This document shows, one piece after another, positions 14,253 to 23,487 of a stretch of DNA of 64,000 nt; the first letter of the stretch is position 1, and each line of letters starts with the position of its first letter. A model generated the notes under the pieces. It did no database searches. It was not told the origin of the DNA and was given only the letters and a program-made list of their open reading frames with translations. This stretch comes from Paenibacillus sp. FSL H8-0548. Its GTDB lineage: Bacteria > Bacillota > Bacilli > Paenibacillales > Paenibacillaceae. The stretch spans positions 4,235,501-4,299,500 of the forward strand of contig NZ_CP152049.1 in the NCBI RefSeq assembly GCF_038630985.1, written 5' to 3'. Made by a program: the position numbers and the translations under genes.

Positions 14253-15584
14253 TTATTTCGCAAGCGATGATTTTTGAAGTCTTGCCGGAATGACATCATT
14301 GCATACAATATTTTCCAAAGATTCGCGTTTAACCGCAAGGTCTGCCTGACCGTCTTTGACGAATACGACAGCAGGACGACGAATACGGTTATAATTGCTA
14401 GCCATAGCATAATTATAAGCACCTGTGCAGAAAACAGCAAGCAGATCGCCATTTTCAGCTTTAGGCAATTCCAAGTCCCAAATAAGCATATCGCCGCTTT
14501 CACAACATTTCCCTGCAATAGATACCGTTTCTTGAGCGGGCTCATTCGCACGATTTGCAAGCACTGCTTCATATTGCGACTGATAAAGAGCAGGACGAGG
14601 GTTGTCCGTCATACCGCCATCAACAGCAATGTATTTACGTACGCCTGGGATGTCTTTGCTCGTGCCGACCGTATACAAGGTTGTTCCTGCATCTCCGACC
14701 ATGCTGCGACCTGGCTCAACCCAAATTTCAGGCAGCGGGAACTCCGCATTGTTGAAATTCGTTATAATTGCACCAGTAATAGCGGCTACGTATTCGCTGA
14801 TTGGCAACGGAGTATCTCCATCAACATAACGAATGCCGAAGCCTCCGCCAAGGTTGATCACTTTAAAAGTGAGACCGAGCTCACTGCGAATTTCCACTGC
14901 AAAATCAGCAACCTTGTCTACTGCCATGCGGAAGCCTTCAACCTCAAAGATTTGTGAACCGATATGAGAATGAACGCCCAAAACAATGAGGTTAGGCAAA
15001 GTTAATGCCTCTTGAATAGCTTGCTTTGCTGCACCATTGCCAAGATCAAAGCCAAACTTGGAATCTTGTTGGCCTGTTGAGATGTAATCATGTGTATGAG
15101 CTTCTACACCTGGTGTAATACGAAGCAAAATATTCACTTTTTTACCTTTGTCGCCAGCAAGTGCGTTCAGTAGTTGAAGCTCTAAGAAATTGTCTACTAC
15201 AAAACAGCCAATGCCTGCATCAAGAGCCATATTAATTTCTTCCGGCGTTTTGTTGTTGCCGTGGAAATGGATGCGCTCCGCAGGGAATCCCGCTTGCATT
15301 GCTGTATATAGCTCTCCGTCAGAAACAACATCAAGCGACAGTCCTTCTTGCTCAGCAATCGCACACATAGCCATTACGCTGAATGCTTTGCTCGCATAAG
15401 CGACTTGAAAACGAAGTCCTGAAGCTTTAAATGCTTCGATATACTCGCTTGCGCGTTGACGTACTAGAGCCTCGTCAACAATATAAAGTGGCGTACCGAA
15501 CTGTGCAGCCAAATCAGCTACATCACAGCCACCAATCTCTAAATGTCCTTTTGTGTTAATTTCACTAGTTCCATGCAGGTACAT
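14253..15584 (-). CDS. lysA: Diaminopimelate decarboxylase
   Basis: The PLP enzyme (443 aa) makes lysine from meso-diaminopimelate, the last step of the pathway. It has the fold-III pattern: AYASKAFSVMA with the Schiff-base Lys, a HSHIGSQI motif, GGGFGIRY (phosphate loop), EPGRSMV and the active-site CESGD. GAGGGGAAATT precedes ATG 15584. In sporeformers it lies beside spoVA, as here. The stop is followed by the ppiB upstream region with no clear terminator. Confidence 0.96.
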   Translation of the reverse strand: MYLHGTSEINTKGHLEIGGCDVADLAAQFGTPLYIVDEALVRQRASEYIEAFKASGLRFQVAYASKAFSVMAMCAIAEQEGLSLDVVSDGELYTAMQAGFPAERIHFHGNNKTPEEINMALDAGIGCFVVDNFLELQLLNALAGDKGKKVNILLRITPGVEAHTHDYISTGQQDSKFGFDLGNGAAKQAIQEALTLPNLIVLGVHSHIGSQIFEVEGFRMAVDKVADFAVEIRSELGLTFKVINLGGGFGIRYVDGDTPLPISEYVAAITGAIITNFNNAEFPLPEIWVEPGRSMVGDAGTTLYTVGTSKDIPGVRKYIAVDGGMTDNPRPALYQSQYEAVLANRANEPAQETVSIAGKCCESGDMLIWDLELPKAENGDLLAVFCTGAYNYAMASNYNRIRRPAVVFVKDGQADLAVKRESLENIVCNDVIPARLQKSSLAK

Positions 15585-15715
15585 AATTTCCCCTCAGCTT
15601 TCTTCTACCTGTAAACAGATAGAACGGATAGAATTTGCATTAATAGCAACAGTATAACGCAATCTACCCGCCTTGCGAAATGGATAAATCCACATTTCAT
15701 TTGCATTTTATGATT

Positions 15716-17362
15716 TTACTCCGTTTCAGGCATTTTATCCCGCTGCTGTACCCTCAAATTATTTGGCCTTGTTCGATTGTACAGAACAGGCTGCCGAATG
15801 AAAATGCTCCAAAGCGCTTTTAGATCAAACGGGATGATTGGCCACATATAAGGCCGGTTGAACGAACGCTCCATCGTCAGCAGCAGCATAATAGCGGTCG
15901 TTGCAATTACAAAACCTGGAGCACTGAAGGCTGCCACCGCAACAATCAGTACAAGCCTTACAATACGATTAGCAAGTCCAAGCTCATAGCTCGGTGTTGC
16001 AAACATTCCGATAGCCGCGACAGCCATATACAAAATAACCTCATTTACGAAAATGCCAGTCTGCACAGCTATGTCACCGATCAAAATCGCAGCAACTAAA
16101 GACATGGCTGTCGCAAGTGAGGTTGGCGTATGTACCGATGCCATGCGCAGCAAATCGACCCCTATTTCCGCAAGAAGAAACTGAACAACTAAAGGCAGCT
16201 TAGCTGTCTTGTTAGGGCCTAAAAACTCAAGGGCCGGCGGTTTGAACTCGGGATGCATCACAAATAGCAGCCACAGCGGCAGCATAAATAACGAGGCAAA
16301 AATACCGATGAATCTTACCCAGCGCAAATAAGTTCCAATAAATGGCGTTTGGCGATTTTCCTCGGCATGCTGCATTAAATCAGCATAGGTCGTAGGCAGC
16401 GTCATAACGCTAGGTGAGGTATCCACGAACACGGCGACATAGCCCTCAAGCAAATGTGAAGCTACCGTATCCGGTCGCTCAGAATAGCGAACGAGCGGGA
16501 ACGGATTCCAGCCCCGCTTCACCGTTGCTTCCTCAAGCTGCTTGTCCGCAAGCGGCAATCCATCTATTTTGACCATGGAAATTTTATCTTTAACTGATTT
16601 CAGTAGTTCTTTATCTACAATATCATCGATATAAGCGATGCAAACATCCGTCTGTGTCCGTTCGCCTACTCTAACGATTTCGTAGCGAAGCTGCGGATCC
16701 CGCAGCCGTCTACGGACGAGTGAAATATTAACCATTAACGTTTCAACAAAGCCGTCCCTGCTGCCGCGGACGACTTTTTCAAGTGACGGCTCCTCTAATC
16801 CACGCGCAGGAAAATTTTTGGCATCGATCATAATCGCACTTGTTTCACCATCAATAAATAATGCTGTTCCGCCAGACAATACGCCCGTCAGCATGCTGTT
16901 CCAATTCTCTTCTTTCGTAACCTGTGCAGCAGGCACATAGAGATCTATGAAGGAGTGAAACGCATCAACTGAGAGCTCCTCTGGCTGCAAATAGGAAAGC
17001 CTCGTAAGCACGTCAGTTAGAAGCGAATCTTTAACCAAACCGTTCATGCAAAGCATAGCTGTTCGACGCTCGCCAAAGGTCATCTCCCTGACGACAACAT
17101 CAAAGCTCATTTTATAACCTATTTCATTTTCCAATCGCAATAATATATCATCTATCGCACTTGGTATCGGTGCTTTCTCCTGCTCTCCTACCTTCTTCGA
17201 GCCCGAACTTTCGTTGCTGGGCTTCTCTTTAGAGCTTGCAAACGAGCTGCTATTGTCCGCTTCGCCTGATTCCTCCAGCTGCTGATCCTTCAAAATACCT
17301 GCAAACGAAGGAATTTCATTTTCCGCTCCATCGTGACCATAGCCTGATTGATTATCCTTCAT
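15716..17362 (-). CDS. spoVAF: Stage V sporulation protein AF (GerA-family)
   Basis: The 548-residue inner-membrane spore protein is related to the GerA/GerBA germinant-receptor A subunits; it acts with SpoVA proteins in germination. About 70 residues of Ser/Glu-rich lead precede the conserved soluble domain (FDVVVREMTFGERRTAMLC...). This is followed by an extended hydrophobic region with four to five membrane segments (about 360-500) and the typical PTSLATAMSLVAAILIGDIAV block. AGGTGAGTG precedes the ATG. It follows spoVAB directly, without spoVAC-E. Confidence 0.9.
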   Translation of the reverse strand: MKDNQSGYGHDGAENEIPSFAGILKDQQLEESGEADNSSSFASSKEKPSNESSGSKKVGEQEKAPIPSAIDDILLRLENEIGYKMSFDVVVREMTFGERRTAMLCMNGLVKDSLLTDVLTRLSYLQPEELSVDAFHSFIDLYVPAAQVTKEENWNSMLTGVLSGGTALFIDGETSAIMIDAKNFPARGLEEPSLEKVVRGSRDGFVETLMVNISLVRRRLRDPQLRYEIVRVGERTQTDVCIAYIDDIVDKELLKSVKDKISMVKIDGLPLADKQLEEATVKRGWNPFPLVRYSERPDTVASHLLEGYVAVFVDTSPSVMTLPTTYADLMQHAEENRQTPFIGTYLRWVRFIGIFASLFMLPLWLLFVMHPEFKPPALEFLGPNKTAKLPLVVQFLLAEIGVDLLRMASVHTPTSLATAMSLVAAILIGDIAVQTGIFVNEVILYMAVAAIGMFATPSYELGLANRIVRLVLIVAVAAFSAPGFVIATTAIMLLLTMERSFNRPYMWPIIPFDLKALWSIFIRQPVLYNRTRPNNLRVQQRDKMPETE

Positions 17363-17388
17363 TACACACTCACCTCATATTTAGTCAA

Positions 17389-17817
17389 TTACCATTGGAA
17401 CACTAGCCAATCAAATAAAGAGCCAAGTGTCTTTCCAAGCACCATTGCCATAACAAGAGCTACCATATAGTCAGATAAATTCATTCTTTTCGCCAAAATC
17501 GGCAGTACATTCAATACCTCTGTTAAAGCAGCAGCCAGCATCCCAATAAACATCCCATCAATAAGACCCGTTGCACTTAAAAGCGCGCCCCCGGGCAAAA
17601 ACAATTTCCAATTCATAAAATCTGCAAACGTCCAGTATAGCGAACCGGAAATGACCGCTGATTCAAACCAAGCCGACATTCGGTAGGCATTAGCTACTTG
17701 AGCTAATCGCGGAACGAGATCCAGCACGACCAAAAGTGCAACGAGCCCGCTGCCTACTGCAAGACCTCCAGCCAAGCCTAGCAAAGCTACAAAAACATTA
17801 CTGATCGCACTAATCAT
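17389..17817 (-). CDS. spoVAB: Stage V sporulation protein AB
   Basis: A 142-residue polytopic membrane protein (four or five helices) with the family opening MISAISNVFVALLGLAGGLAVGSG. It belongs to the spore dipicolinic-acid channel cluster. I chose ATG 17817, which overlaps the spoVAA stop by eight bases, rather than the upstream in-frame ATG inside spoVAA. Confidence 0.9.
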   Translation of the reverse strand: MISAISNVFVALLGLAGGLAVGSGLVALLVVLDLVPRLAQVANAYRMSAWFESAVISGSLYWTFADFMNWKLFLPGGALLSATGLIDGMFIGMLAAALTEVLNVLPILAKRMNLSDYMVALVMAMVLGKTLGSLFDWLVFQW

Positions 17818-18460
17818 GCTGATTACCACTCGTTTGGTCATAATCTGATTTTTTACGCATTTCGTCAGCAATCACGTAGGCATTTACATTCTCTTGGTAC
17901 ATATATAGCTCGACCTCAAGCGGATTCGGCTCCTCGTTGAACCTTTTGCGGAACAAGTGGTTAAAAAACAATACCATTCCAAGCCCTATACCGAGCGAAT
18001 ACGGGATCTGGAACCATAAAGGATGCTCCTCTCGTTTGCCAGTGATCAGCTCAACGATTCGAATATGCACCTCTTTCATGCTAACGTCCGTATGAAAATT
18101 CATGATCGCAAGTCCTGCCCCAAAAAACAAAAGGAGCCATGCAAGGATGAGCACCGGAATACGTGGCTTAACTGGCTTTTCTGCAACCATGACCAGCACC
18201 TGAGGATCTCCGTAAGCCTCAACAGTAAGCCCCGGCTCCATCTCTCGTATGCCCTTGACGATTTGCAGCAGGTCGATGACGACCCGATTGCCATCCGCCT
18301 TTTTATGCTTGTATAGGATGAGCCCCTTCAATCTCATTTCAAGCTCATCATCCTTAGCCAGCAGCCTTGCAGCTTGCCCCAGATTGACGCTTTGATTCGG
18401 TTTCATGTAAATACGTTTTTTTAGGCGCAGATAAAGGATCGATTGCCTGGATGTTGCCAT
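17810..18460 (-). CDS. spoVAA: Stage V sporulation protein AA
   Basis: The 216-residue protein has a soluble N-domain of about 95 residues and two membrane helices (PVLILAWLLLFFGAGLAIM and FQIPYSLGIGLGMVLFFNHL), matching the SpoVAA layout. It is first in the spoVA transcript, expressed in the forespore. GGGAAG precedes ATG 18460, and a sigma-G-like promoter lies upstream. Confidence 0.9.
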   Translation of the reverse strand: MATSRQSILYLRLKKRIYMKPNQSVNLGQAARLLAKDDELEMRLKGLILYKHKKADGNRVVIDLLQIVKGIREMEPGLTVEAYGDPQVLVMVAEKPVKPRIPVLILAWLLLFFGAGLAIMNFHTDVSMKEVHIRIVELITGKREEHPLWFQIPYSLGIGLGMVLFFNHLFRKRFNEEPNPLEVELYMYQENVNAYVIADEMRKKSDYDQTSGNQHD

Positions 18461-18505
18461 CTGTCAGCTTCCCTTCTGCTTATGCTTTGGTGTTTGTTTC
18501 CCTTT

Positions 18506-18536
18506 TAGTATGAGAAAAGGACGATTCGGATACTCA
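18506..18536 (-). promoter_or_regulatory. Candidate sigma-G promoter for the spoVA genes
   Basis: On the minus strand TGAGTA (18536-18531) and CATACTA (18512-18506) are 18 bases apart. The -10 matches the sigma-G consensus exactly. This fits late forespore expression known for spoVA. Confidence 0.6.
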
Positions 18537-18562
18537 TGCAAATAGAGGTAATAAATAGAAAA

Positions 18563-18592
18563 AAACCAAATCGCCTCAAAGGGCGATTTGGT
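18563..18592 (-). terminator. sigF terminator overlapping the sigF stop codon
   Basis: The minus strand reads ACCAAATCGCC (18592-18582 side) and GGCGATTTGGT, a perfect 11-pair stem, then TTTTTT. The 5' arm encodes the last residues DQIA of SigF. Confidence 0.85.
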
Positions 18593-19331
18593 CTCTGATC
18601 AATTGCAATATTTTTTTCTCCAGCCGCGACACCTGCACCTGCGAAATTCCCAGCCTGCTCGCTACTTCTGATTGTGTTTTGTCACGATAATATCGCAAGT
18701 ACACAATTAGCCGCTCCCGCTCATTTAAGCCTTCAATGGCTTCAACGAGCGCAAGCTTGTCAAACCAGCGATCCTGAGATTCATCGGCTATTTGATCCAT
18801 CAGCGTAATTGGATCGCCGTCGTTTTCAAACACAGTTTCGTGTATTGATGTCGGCGGCTTATTAGCCTCTTGGGCAAAAACCACATCCTCTGGTGTAATG
18901 CCGAGACGCTCTGCAACCTCGCTTATCGTAGGCAAACGACCTAACGTTTTGGAAAGCTCATCCTTCATTTTGCGTACCTTATTGGCGGTTTCCTTCAGAG
19001 ATCTGCTCACTTTTAAAGTGCCATCATCACGCAAAAACCGTTGAATCTCACCTATGATCATCGGAACCGCATACGTTGAAAACTTCACATCATAGGACAA
19101 ATCGAACTTATCTACCGACTTCAGCAATCCGATACAGCCAATTTGGAATAAATCCTCTGGCTCATAGCCTCGATTGATGAAGCGCTGCACAACTGACCAA
19201 ACCAGCCTTATATTGCACTGCACAAGCGTATCCCTTGCAAGCGTATCGCCGGATTGACTTAATGCAATGAGCCGCTTAACTTCCGCGTCATCCAAGTATG
19301 GCTGGGCTGACTGCTTTAGATTGACATCCAT
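18576..19331 (-). CDS. sigF: RNA polymerase sporulation sigma factor F
   Basis: Sigma-F is the first forespore-specific sigma factor, held inactive by SpoIIAB and released by SpoIIAA. The 251-residue protein has region 2 (DLFQIGCIGLLKSVDKFD...FSTYAVPMIIGEIQRFLRDDG), region 3 and region 4 (NERERLIVYLRYYRDKTQSEVASRLGISQVQVSRLEKKIL). ATG 19331 is nine bases after AGGGG; an in-frame TTG three codons upstream is less likely. It is the last gene of spoIIA. Confidence 0.96.
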   Translation of the reverse strand: MDVNLKQSAQPYLDDAEVKRLIALSQSGDTLARDTLVQCNIRLVWSVVQRFINRGYEPEDLFQIGCIGLLKSVDKFDLSYDVKFSTYAVPMIIGEIQRFLRDDGTLKVSRSLKETANKVRKMKDELSKTLGRLPTISEVAERLGITPEDVVFAQEANKPPTSIHETVFENDGDPITLMDQIADESQDRWFDKLALVEAIEGLNERERLIVYLRYYRDKTQSEVASRLGISQVQVSRLEKKILQLIRDQIAL

Positions 19332-19350
19332 GACGTTCAACCCCTATACG

Positions 19351-19797
19351 CTAATTGTAGAGCGCTTTTTTCGATTCGATTCGTTTCTGCATAGCTACGC
19401 GAGTCCCGCCATCAACCCTACTTGTAACCTCAAAGCGATCCATGAAGTTTTCCATAATCGTAAATCCCATTCCAGAACGCTCCAGCTCAGGTTTCGATGT
19501 ATACAGCGGCTGACGAGCCAGCTCTAAATCTTCAATGCCCAGACCGTTGTCCGACACTGCAATAGACACAAAATCCCCTTCGATTCTTGCTTCTATCGTT
19601 ACTAAGCAGGAAGAATCACTCTCGTAGCCATGGATAATCGCATTCGTCACAGCTTCTGATACTGCTGTCTTCAAATCGTTCAGCTCCTCAAGCGTCGGAT
19701 CAAGCTGTGACACAAATGCAGCAACTGCGATTCGTGCAAAGGCTTCGTTCTCCGAGCGAGCGCTGAAGGAAAGCGTCATTTCATTGGACCCGTTCAT
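19351..19797 (-). CDS. spoIIAB: Anti-sigma F factor / serine kinase
   Basis: The 148-residue GHKL-fold kinase binds sigma-F and phosphorylates SpoIIAA. The ATP-binding N box ([14 protein letters not shown]), G1 (VSDNGLGI) and G2 ([15 protein letters not shown]) are intact. The gene overlaps spoIIAA by four bases (ATGA), so the partners are made in fixed ratio. Confidence 0.96.
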   Translation of the reverse strand: MNGSNEMTLSFSARSENEAFARIAVAAFVSQLDPTLEELNDLKTAVSEAVTNAIIHGYESDSSCLVTIEARIEGDFVSIAVSDNGLGIEDLELARQPLYTSKPELERSGMGFTIMENFMDRFEVTSRVDGGTRVAMQKRIESKKALYN

Positions 19798-20147
19798 GAC
19801 ACCACCTCCAAACTGGAAATTGCGTTTCGTTCGTTATCGTGAATCGTCAATATTTTGAACAGGCCAGACATTTCAAATAAGCGATGAACATTCGGATTTA
19901 CGTCACAAACGACCATCTTTCCGCCCTTGCTCTTGATTTGCTTATACCTTCCGAGAATAACGCCTAGCCCGGAGCTGTCCATAAATTGCAATTCCTTCAA
20001 GCTGAGAATCACATGCTCACTGTTGCCACGGAGGATGGCCTCCTCCATTTTGAAACGAACGACGTCGGCTGTATGGTGATCCAGCTCACCCCGAAGCCTC
20101 ACGATCAGCACATTGCGGTATTGCTCCAACTCTGCTTGCAGACTCAT
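19794..20147 (-). CDS. spoIIAA: Anti-anti-sigma F factor
   Basis: The STAS-domain protein carries the phosphorylated serine in [17 protein letters not shown], the signature of this family. With ATG 20147 it is 117 residues, equal to the B. subtilis protein. The ATG four codons earlier overlaps the AGAGGAG ribosome site and is unlikely. It is the first gene of the spoIIA operon behind a Spo0A/sigma-H promoter. Confidence 0.95.
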   Translation of the reverse strand: MSLQAELEQYRNVLIVRLRGELDHHTADVVRFKMEEAILRGNSEHVILSLKELQFMDSSGLGVILGRYKQIKSKGGKMVVCDVNPNVHRLFEMSGLFKILTIHDNERNAISSLEVVS

Positions 20148-20290
20148 TATGCTGTTCATCTCCTCTAGGTTATTTCAAATATAAGTAAGAATAGAAGCAA
20201 GCTGTATTCCTTCCTTACATTTCACCGTGAAACGTTGACTGCTCAGCTTAAGAACAGCTTAGACGTTTACACTTGCCGAGATAGAACTAG

Positions 20291-20332
20291 CAATTCTCTA
20301 AATGATTGACGGATTCCTGCATGTCGACAAAA
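20291..20332 (-). promoter_or_regulatory. Sigma-H promoter with Spo0A box for spoIIA
   Basis: On the minus strand the -35 is GCAGGAATC (20320-20312) and the -10 is AGAGAATTG (20299-20291), with a 12-base spacer, close to the sigma-H consensus. Directly upstream TTTTGTCGACAT (20332-20321) resembles the Spo0A box. This is the expected start-of-sporulation control of spoIIA. Confidence 0.75.
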
Positions 20333-20401
20333 CTAGAAGCATACAGCTATGAGCTGACAAAATACGCAGTGCTATTCCGCTGGAGCATTGGGTTTGTCAC
20401 A

Positions 20402-21592
20402 CTATTTGAATAATCCGGACACCGATCGCTTCATCAATTTCCACCAGCCTGCACGCTCGATAGAAAGCGGAGCATCAACATCAAATTCCTTTATAACCTG
20501 TTCTCCTTGATAAACAACAAGCTTGCCGATAGGTTGGCCGATCTGGATAGGAGCCTTGAGCGGACCATCGATTTTCAGCTCATAACGAATATCCTTCGTT
20601 TGACTGCCTTTCTTGAGCAGCACACTATAAGCATGCTTGGCGACAAGCGGAAGCTCTGGTGCTGTGCCCTTCTCAATCTGCAGTGTACCCATTGAGTCAC
20701 CTTCTTTAATAATGGAGTGGTTCATATATTGTGCGAAGGTATAATCGAACATTTGCGATACTTCAGCGTTTCTTGTTTTTGTATCAGGCTCACCCATTAC
20801 GACTGCAATGACCCTCATATTGTCCCGCTGTGCAGTAGCCGACAAGCAGTACTTGGCTTCGCTTGTAAAGCCTGTTTTCAAGCCGTCAGCGCCATTATAG
20901 AAACGAACCAGCTTATTCGTATTCACGAGCCAAAACGGCTTGGCAGACGTTTTGCGCAAGTAATCCTGATAAAGCCCCGTATACTTCGTAACTTCGGAAT
21001 GCTTAAGCAATTCCCTGGACATAACTGCGATATCATGCGCTGATGATACGTGATTTGCTACAGGCAAACCATTCGGATTGGAAAATAGTGTATCGTTCAT
21101 GCCAAGCTGCTGGGCCCGCTCGTTCATCATCGCTACGAACTGCTGCTCTGTGCCAGCCAACTTCTCGGCCATAGCCACTGACGCATCATTGCCAGAAGCA
21201 AGCGCAATGCCTTTGATCATATCCTCTACGGACATTTCTTCGCCTGGCTCCAAAAAGATTTGAGAGCCTCCCATTGAAGCAGCATATTCACTCGTCTGAA
21301 CCTTGTCCGTCAGCTTGATTTTGCCATCATCGAGCGCCTCCATAATGAGAAGAAGCGTCATAATTTTAGTAATGCTTGCTGGGGGAAGCTTATCATGGCT
21401 ATTTTTCTCGAAAATAACCGTCCCGCTGTCAGCATCCATTAGAATTGCAGACCGAGCTGACGCAGCCAAATTAACCGCTGGGGCCTGATTGGTCGGAGGC
21501 GGTGTTGGTTCCACAGCTGCAAAAACAGCTGCAGGCATTGCAATCGTAAATACGAGTATTAATAAACATAGTTTGATAGAACGGTTTTTCAA
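20402..21592 (-). CDS. dacF: Sporulation D-alanyl-D-alanine carboxypeptidase
   Basis: A penicillin-binding protein (396 aa) with an N-terminal signal peptide (KLCLLILVFTIAMPAAVFAA), SxxK (ASITKIM), SxN (ASGND) and KTG (GLKTGFTSEA) motifs and a C-terminal PBP5-type beta domain ending in an amphipathic helix. It trims cortex or germ-cell-wall peptides in sporulation. A TTG start follows AGGAGGAGATCAAG. In Bacillus it lies beside spoIIA, as here. Confidence 0.93.
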   Translation of the reverse strand: MKNRSIKLCLLILVFTIAMPAAVFAAVEPTPPPTNQAPAVNLAASARSAILMDADSGTVIFEKNSHDKLPPASITKIMTLLLIMEALDDGKIKLTDKVQTSEYAASMGGSQIFLEPGEEMSVEDMIKGIALASGNDASVAMAEKLAGTEQQFVAMMNERAQQLGMNDTLFSNPNGLPVANHVSSAHDIAVMSRELLKHSEVTKYTGLYQDYLRKTSAKPFWLVNTNKLVRFYNGADGLKTGFTSEAKYCLSATAQRDNMRVIAVVMGEPDTKTRNAEVSQMFDYTFAQYMNHSIIKEGDSMGTLQIEKGTAPELPLVAKHAYSVLLKKGSQTKDIRYELKIDGPLKAPIQIGQPIGKLVVYQGEQVIKEFDVDAPLSIERAGWWKLMKRSVSGLFK

Positions 21593-21609
21593 CTTGATCT
21601 CCTCCTAAA

Positions 21610-21733
21610 AAGTTTTGTGAAGCAAAACTTAACTTCGTAAGCATTCGCTTAGTTTTGTGAAGCAAAACTAGCTTCGTAAGCATTCGCTTAAAGTTTTGTG
21701 AAGCAAAAGTCGATTGCGACGCAATTCGCTTAT
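21610..21733. repeat. Three tandem hairpin repeats upstream of dacF
   Basis: AGTTTTGTGAAGCAAAACT, a near-perfect hairpin, occurs at 21611, 21651 and 21692 (the last imperfect), alternating with CTTCGTAAGCATTCGCTTA. The unit is about 41 bp. Such palindromic repeats look like a dispersed family of Paenibacillus rather than a promoter element. Confidence 0.7.
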
Positions 21734-21798
21734 ATTTCTCTTTTTAGTGTTGACTTTTAGATTGAAAATTATTCCAAAAGAAAGATGATTGCACAACA

Positions 21799-21835
21799 AA
21801 AAAATCCGCCTCTTATAAAAAGAGACGGATTTCTT
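21799..21835 (-). terminator. pdp terminator
   Basis: AAATCCGTCTCTT and AAGAGGCGGATTT pair on the minus strand, followed by a T-run. Confidence 0.8.
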
Positions 21836-21849
21836 AAAACAATCATTAT

Positions 21850-23181
21850 TTAACTATAGCGCTTGATGCCTTCTGCTGTAATAACCGATAACAATAGAGC
21901 ACGCGGCTCAGCCTTCTCGGCTTGGATGTCAAAGGCATTCAGCACACGCTCTGACACCTCCTTTACGGACTCGTCAGCTTCGCGTACATGCAGCAAAGCG
22001 AGTGTATCGCCAGCCTCCACTGCATCCCCAACCTTTTTGCGCAATACGACCCCGACCGCATAATCAATAATTGAATCCTTGGTAGCTCTTCCCGCTCCCA
22101 ATAGCATCGCAGCTATACCAAGCTGCTCTGCTTCTATAGCATTTACAAAACCAGCGGTCTTTGCCTGCACTTCAAGAACGATTGGCGCCTTAGGAAGCAG
22201 AGCGGGATTGTCCACAATTGAAGCGTCGCCGCCTTGTGCAGAAATAAAAGCCTTAAACTTCGCTAAAGCTGCTCCACTCGAAATTTGAACTTTCAATAAC
22301 TGCTTAGCCTCCTCCACGGATTCAGCTTTCCCTCCAAGCACCACCATATGCGCGCCTAAAGTCAAACAAAGCTCTGTAAGGTCCTCAGGGCCGTTCCCTT
22401 TGAGCGTTTCAATGGATTCCTGAACCTCCAAAGCATTGCCGATCGCAAAGCCTAGAGGCTGATCCATGTCGCTTATAACCGCTGCCGTATTTCGACCGAC
22501 CTCAGTTCCAATGTTTACCATCGCTAACGCAAGCTGCTCAGAAGCCTCTAGCGTTTTCATGAACGCACCGCTGCCGGTTTTCACATCGAGCACAATGGCA
22601 TCTGCGCCGGCAGCAATTTTCTTGCTCATAACCGAGCTCGCGATTAACGGAATCGACTCTACAGTAGCCGTCACGTCACGCAGCGCATATAGCTTCTTGT
22701 CTGCTGGGGCAAGATTACCGCTTTGACCAATAACAGACAATCCAATTTCATTAACCTGATTCATAAACTTCTCACGCGAGAGCTCCGTTCGAAAGCCCTC
22801 AATAGATTCAAGCTTATCGATGGTGCCTCCGGTATGACCGAGGCCTCTACCAGACATTTTCGCAACCGGAATGCCTACAGATGCAACTAGCGGCGCTAGA
22901 ATCAACGTTGTCTTATCGCCTACGCCGCCTGTGCTATGCTTATCCACTTTAATGCCGCTAATTGGGCCTAAATCAACCTGATCGCCTGAATTAGCCATAG
23001 CGAGTGTCAGCGCCGCCGTCTCCTTTGGAGTCATTCCCCGAAAATAAACAGCCATTGCCCAAGCTGACAGCTGATAATCAGGAATATCGCCTCTTGAATA
23101 ACCATCAATCAAAAAAACTAACTCCGAAGCGGTCAGCTCGCCGCCATCTCTTTTCTTCTGTATAAGATCTACCGACCGCAT
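21850..23181 (-). CDS. pdp: Pyrimidine-nucleoside phosphorylase
   Basis: This 443-residue enzyme splits uridine and thymidine with phosphate, feeding pentose phosphates to DeoB. The family block [18 protein letters not shown], the [11 protein letters not shown] phosphate site and [17 protein letters not shown] start are clear. I chose ATG 23181 (GGAGAGGG upstream) over a longer frame that runs into the Spo0E-like gene. It forms a nucleoside salvage set with punA and deoB. Confidence 0.95.
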   Translation of the reverse strand: MRSVDLIQKKRDGGELTASELVFLIDGYSRGDIPDYQLSAWAMAVYFRGMTPKETAALTLAMANSGDQVDLGPISGIKVDKHSTGGVGDKTTLILAPLVASVGIPVAKMSGRGLGHTGGTIDKLESIEGFRTELSREKFMNQVNEIGLSVIGQSGNLAPADKKLYALRDVTATVESIPLIASSVMSKKIAAGADAIVLDVKTGSGAFMKTLEASEQLALAMVNIGTEVGRNTAAVISDMDQPLGFAIGNALEVQESIETLKGNGPEDLTELCLTLGAHMVVLGGKAESVEEAKQLLKVQISSGAALAKFKAFISAQGGDASIVDNPALLPKAPIVLEVQAKTAGFVNAIEAEQLGIAAMLLGAGRATKDSIIDYAVGVVLRKKVGDAVEAGDTLALLHVREADESVKEVSERVLNAFDIQAEKAEPRALLLSVITAEGIKRYS

Positions 23182-23221
23182 ATTGCCCTCTCCATTCGCA
23201 AGTTCATTTCTTAATTGTTCA

Positions 23222-23377
23222 TTATGCACGTCGCTCCCTCTGCACCTGAACAATAATCTCGTCAAGCGATTGGCTTAACACGAGTACGTCCAGATGCTGA
23301 AGGCTTTCATTCAACAGAGCCGCATCAACCATTTTTTTACGCAACTGCTCCATCTGCGTGAGTACTTGCTTGTCCAT
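23222..23377 (-). CDS. Spo0E-like aspartyl-phosphate phosphatase (51 aa)
   Basis: The small two-helix protein ([20 protein letters not shown]...) carries the family signature [10 protein letters not shown] in the second helix; in Spo0E the S-x-x-x-D motif dephosphorylates Spo0A~P. GGAG about ten bases upstream favours ATG 23377; an ATG eight codons earlier is possible. Lodged between pdp and punA, it may act on the Spo0A encoded at 62.6 kb. Confidence 0.8.
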   Translation of the reverse strand: MDKQVLTQMEQLRKKMVDAALLNESLQHLDVLVLSQSLDEIIVQVQRERRA

Positions 23378-23487
23378 GTCATCGTCCACTCCATCTTTCA
23401 TTAATCATGGACATTATACGACGAACGCGAAAAAAAACACTGTCACATTGAGTCGACGCAATTATTACATTTGTGTTACAAAAAACA

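Noticed and set aside
14274..14957. 227-codon plus-strand frame
   Set aside because: It is the antisense shadow of lysA, with no ribosome site and no recognisable protein pattern.
15585..15715. Lysine riboswitch upstream of lysA
   Set aside because: The leader is too short and lacks the conserved L-box pattern.
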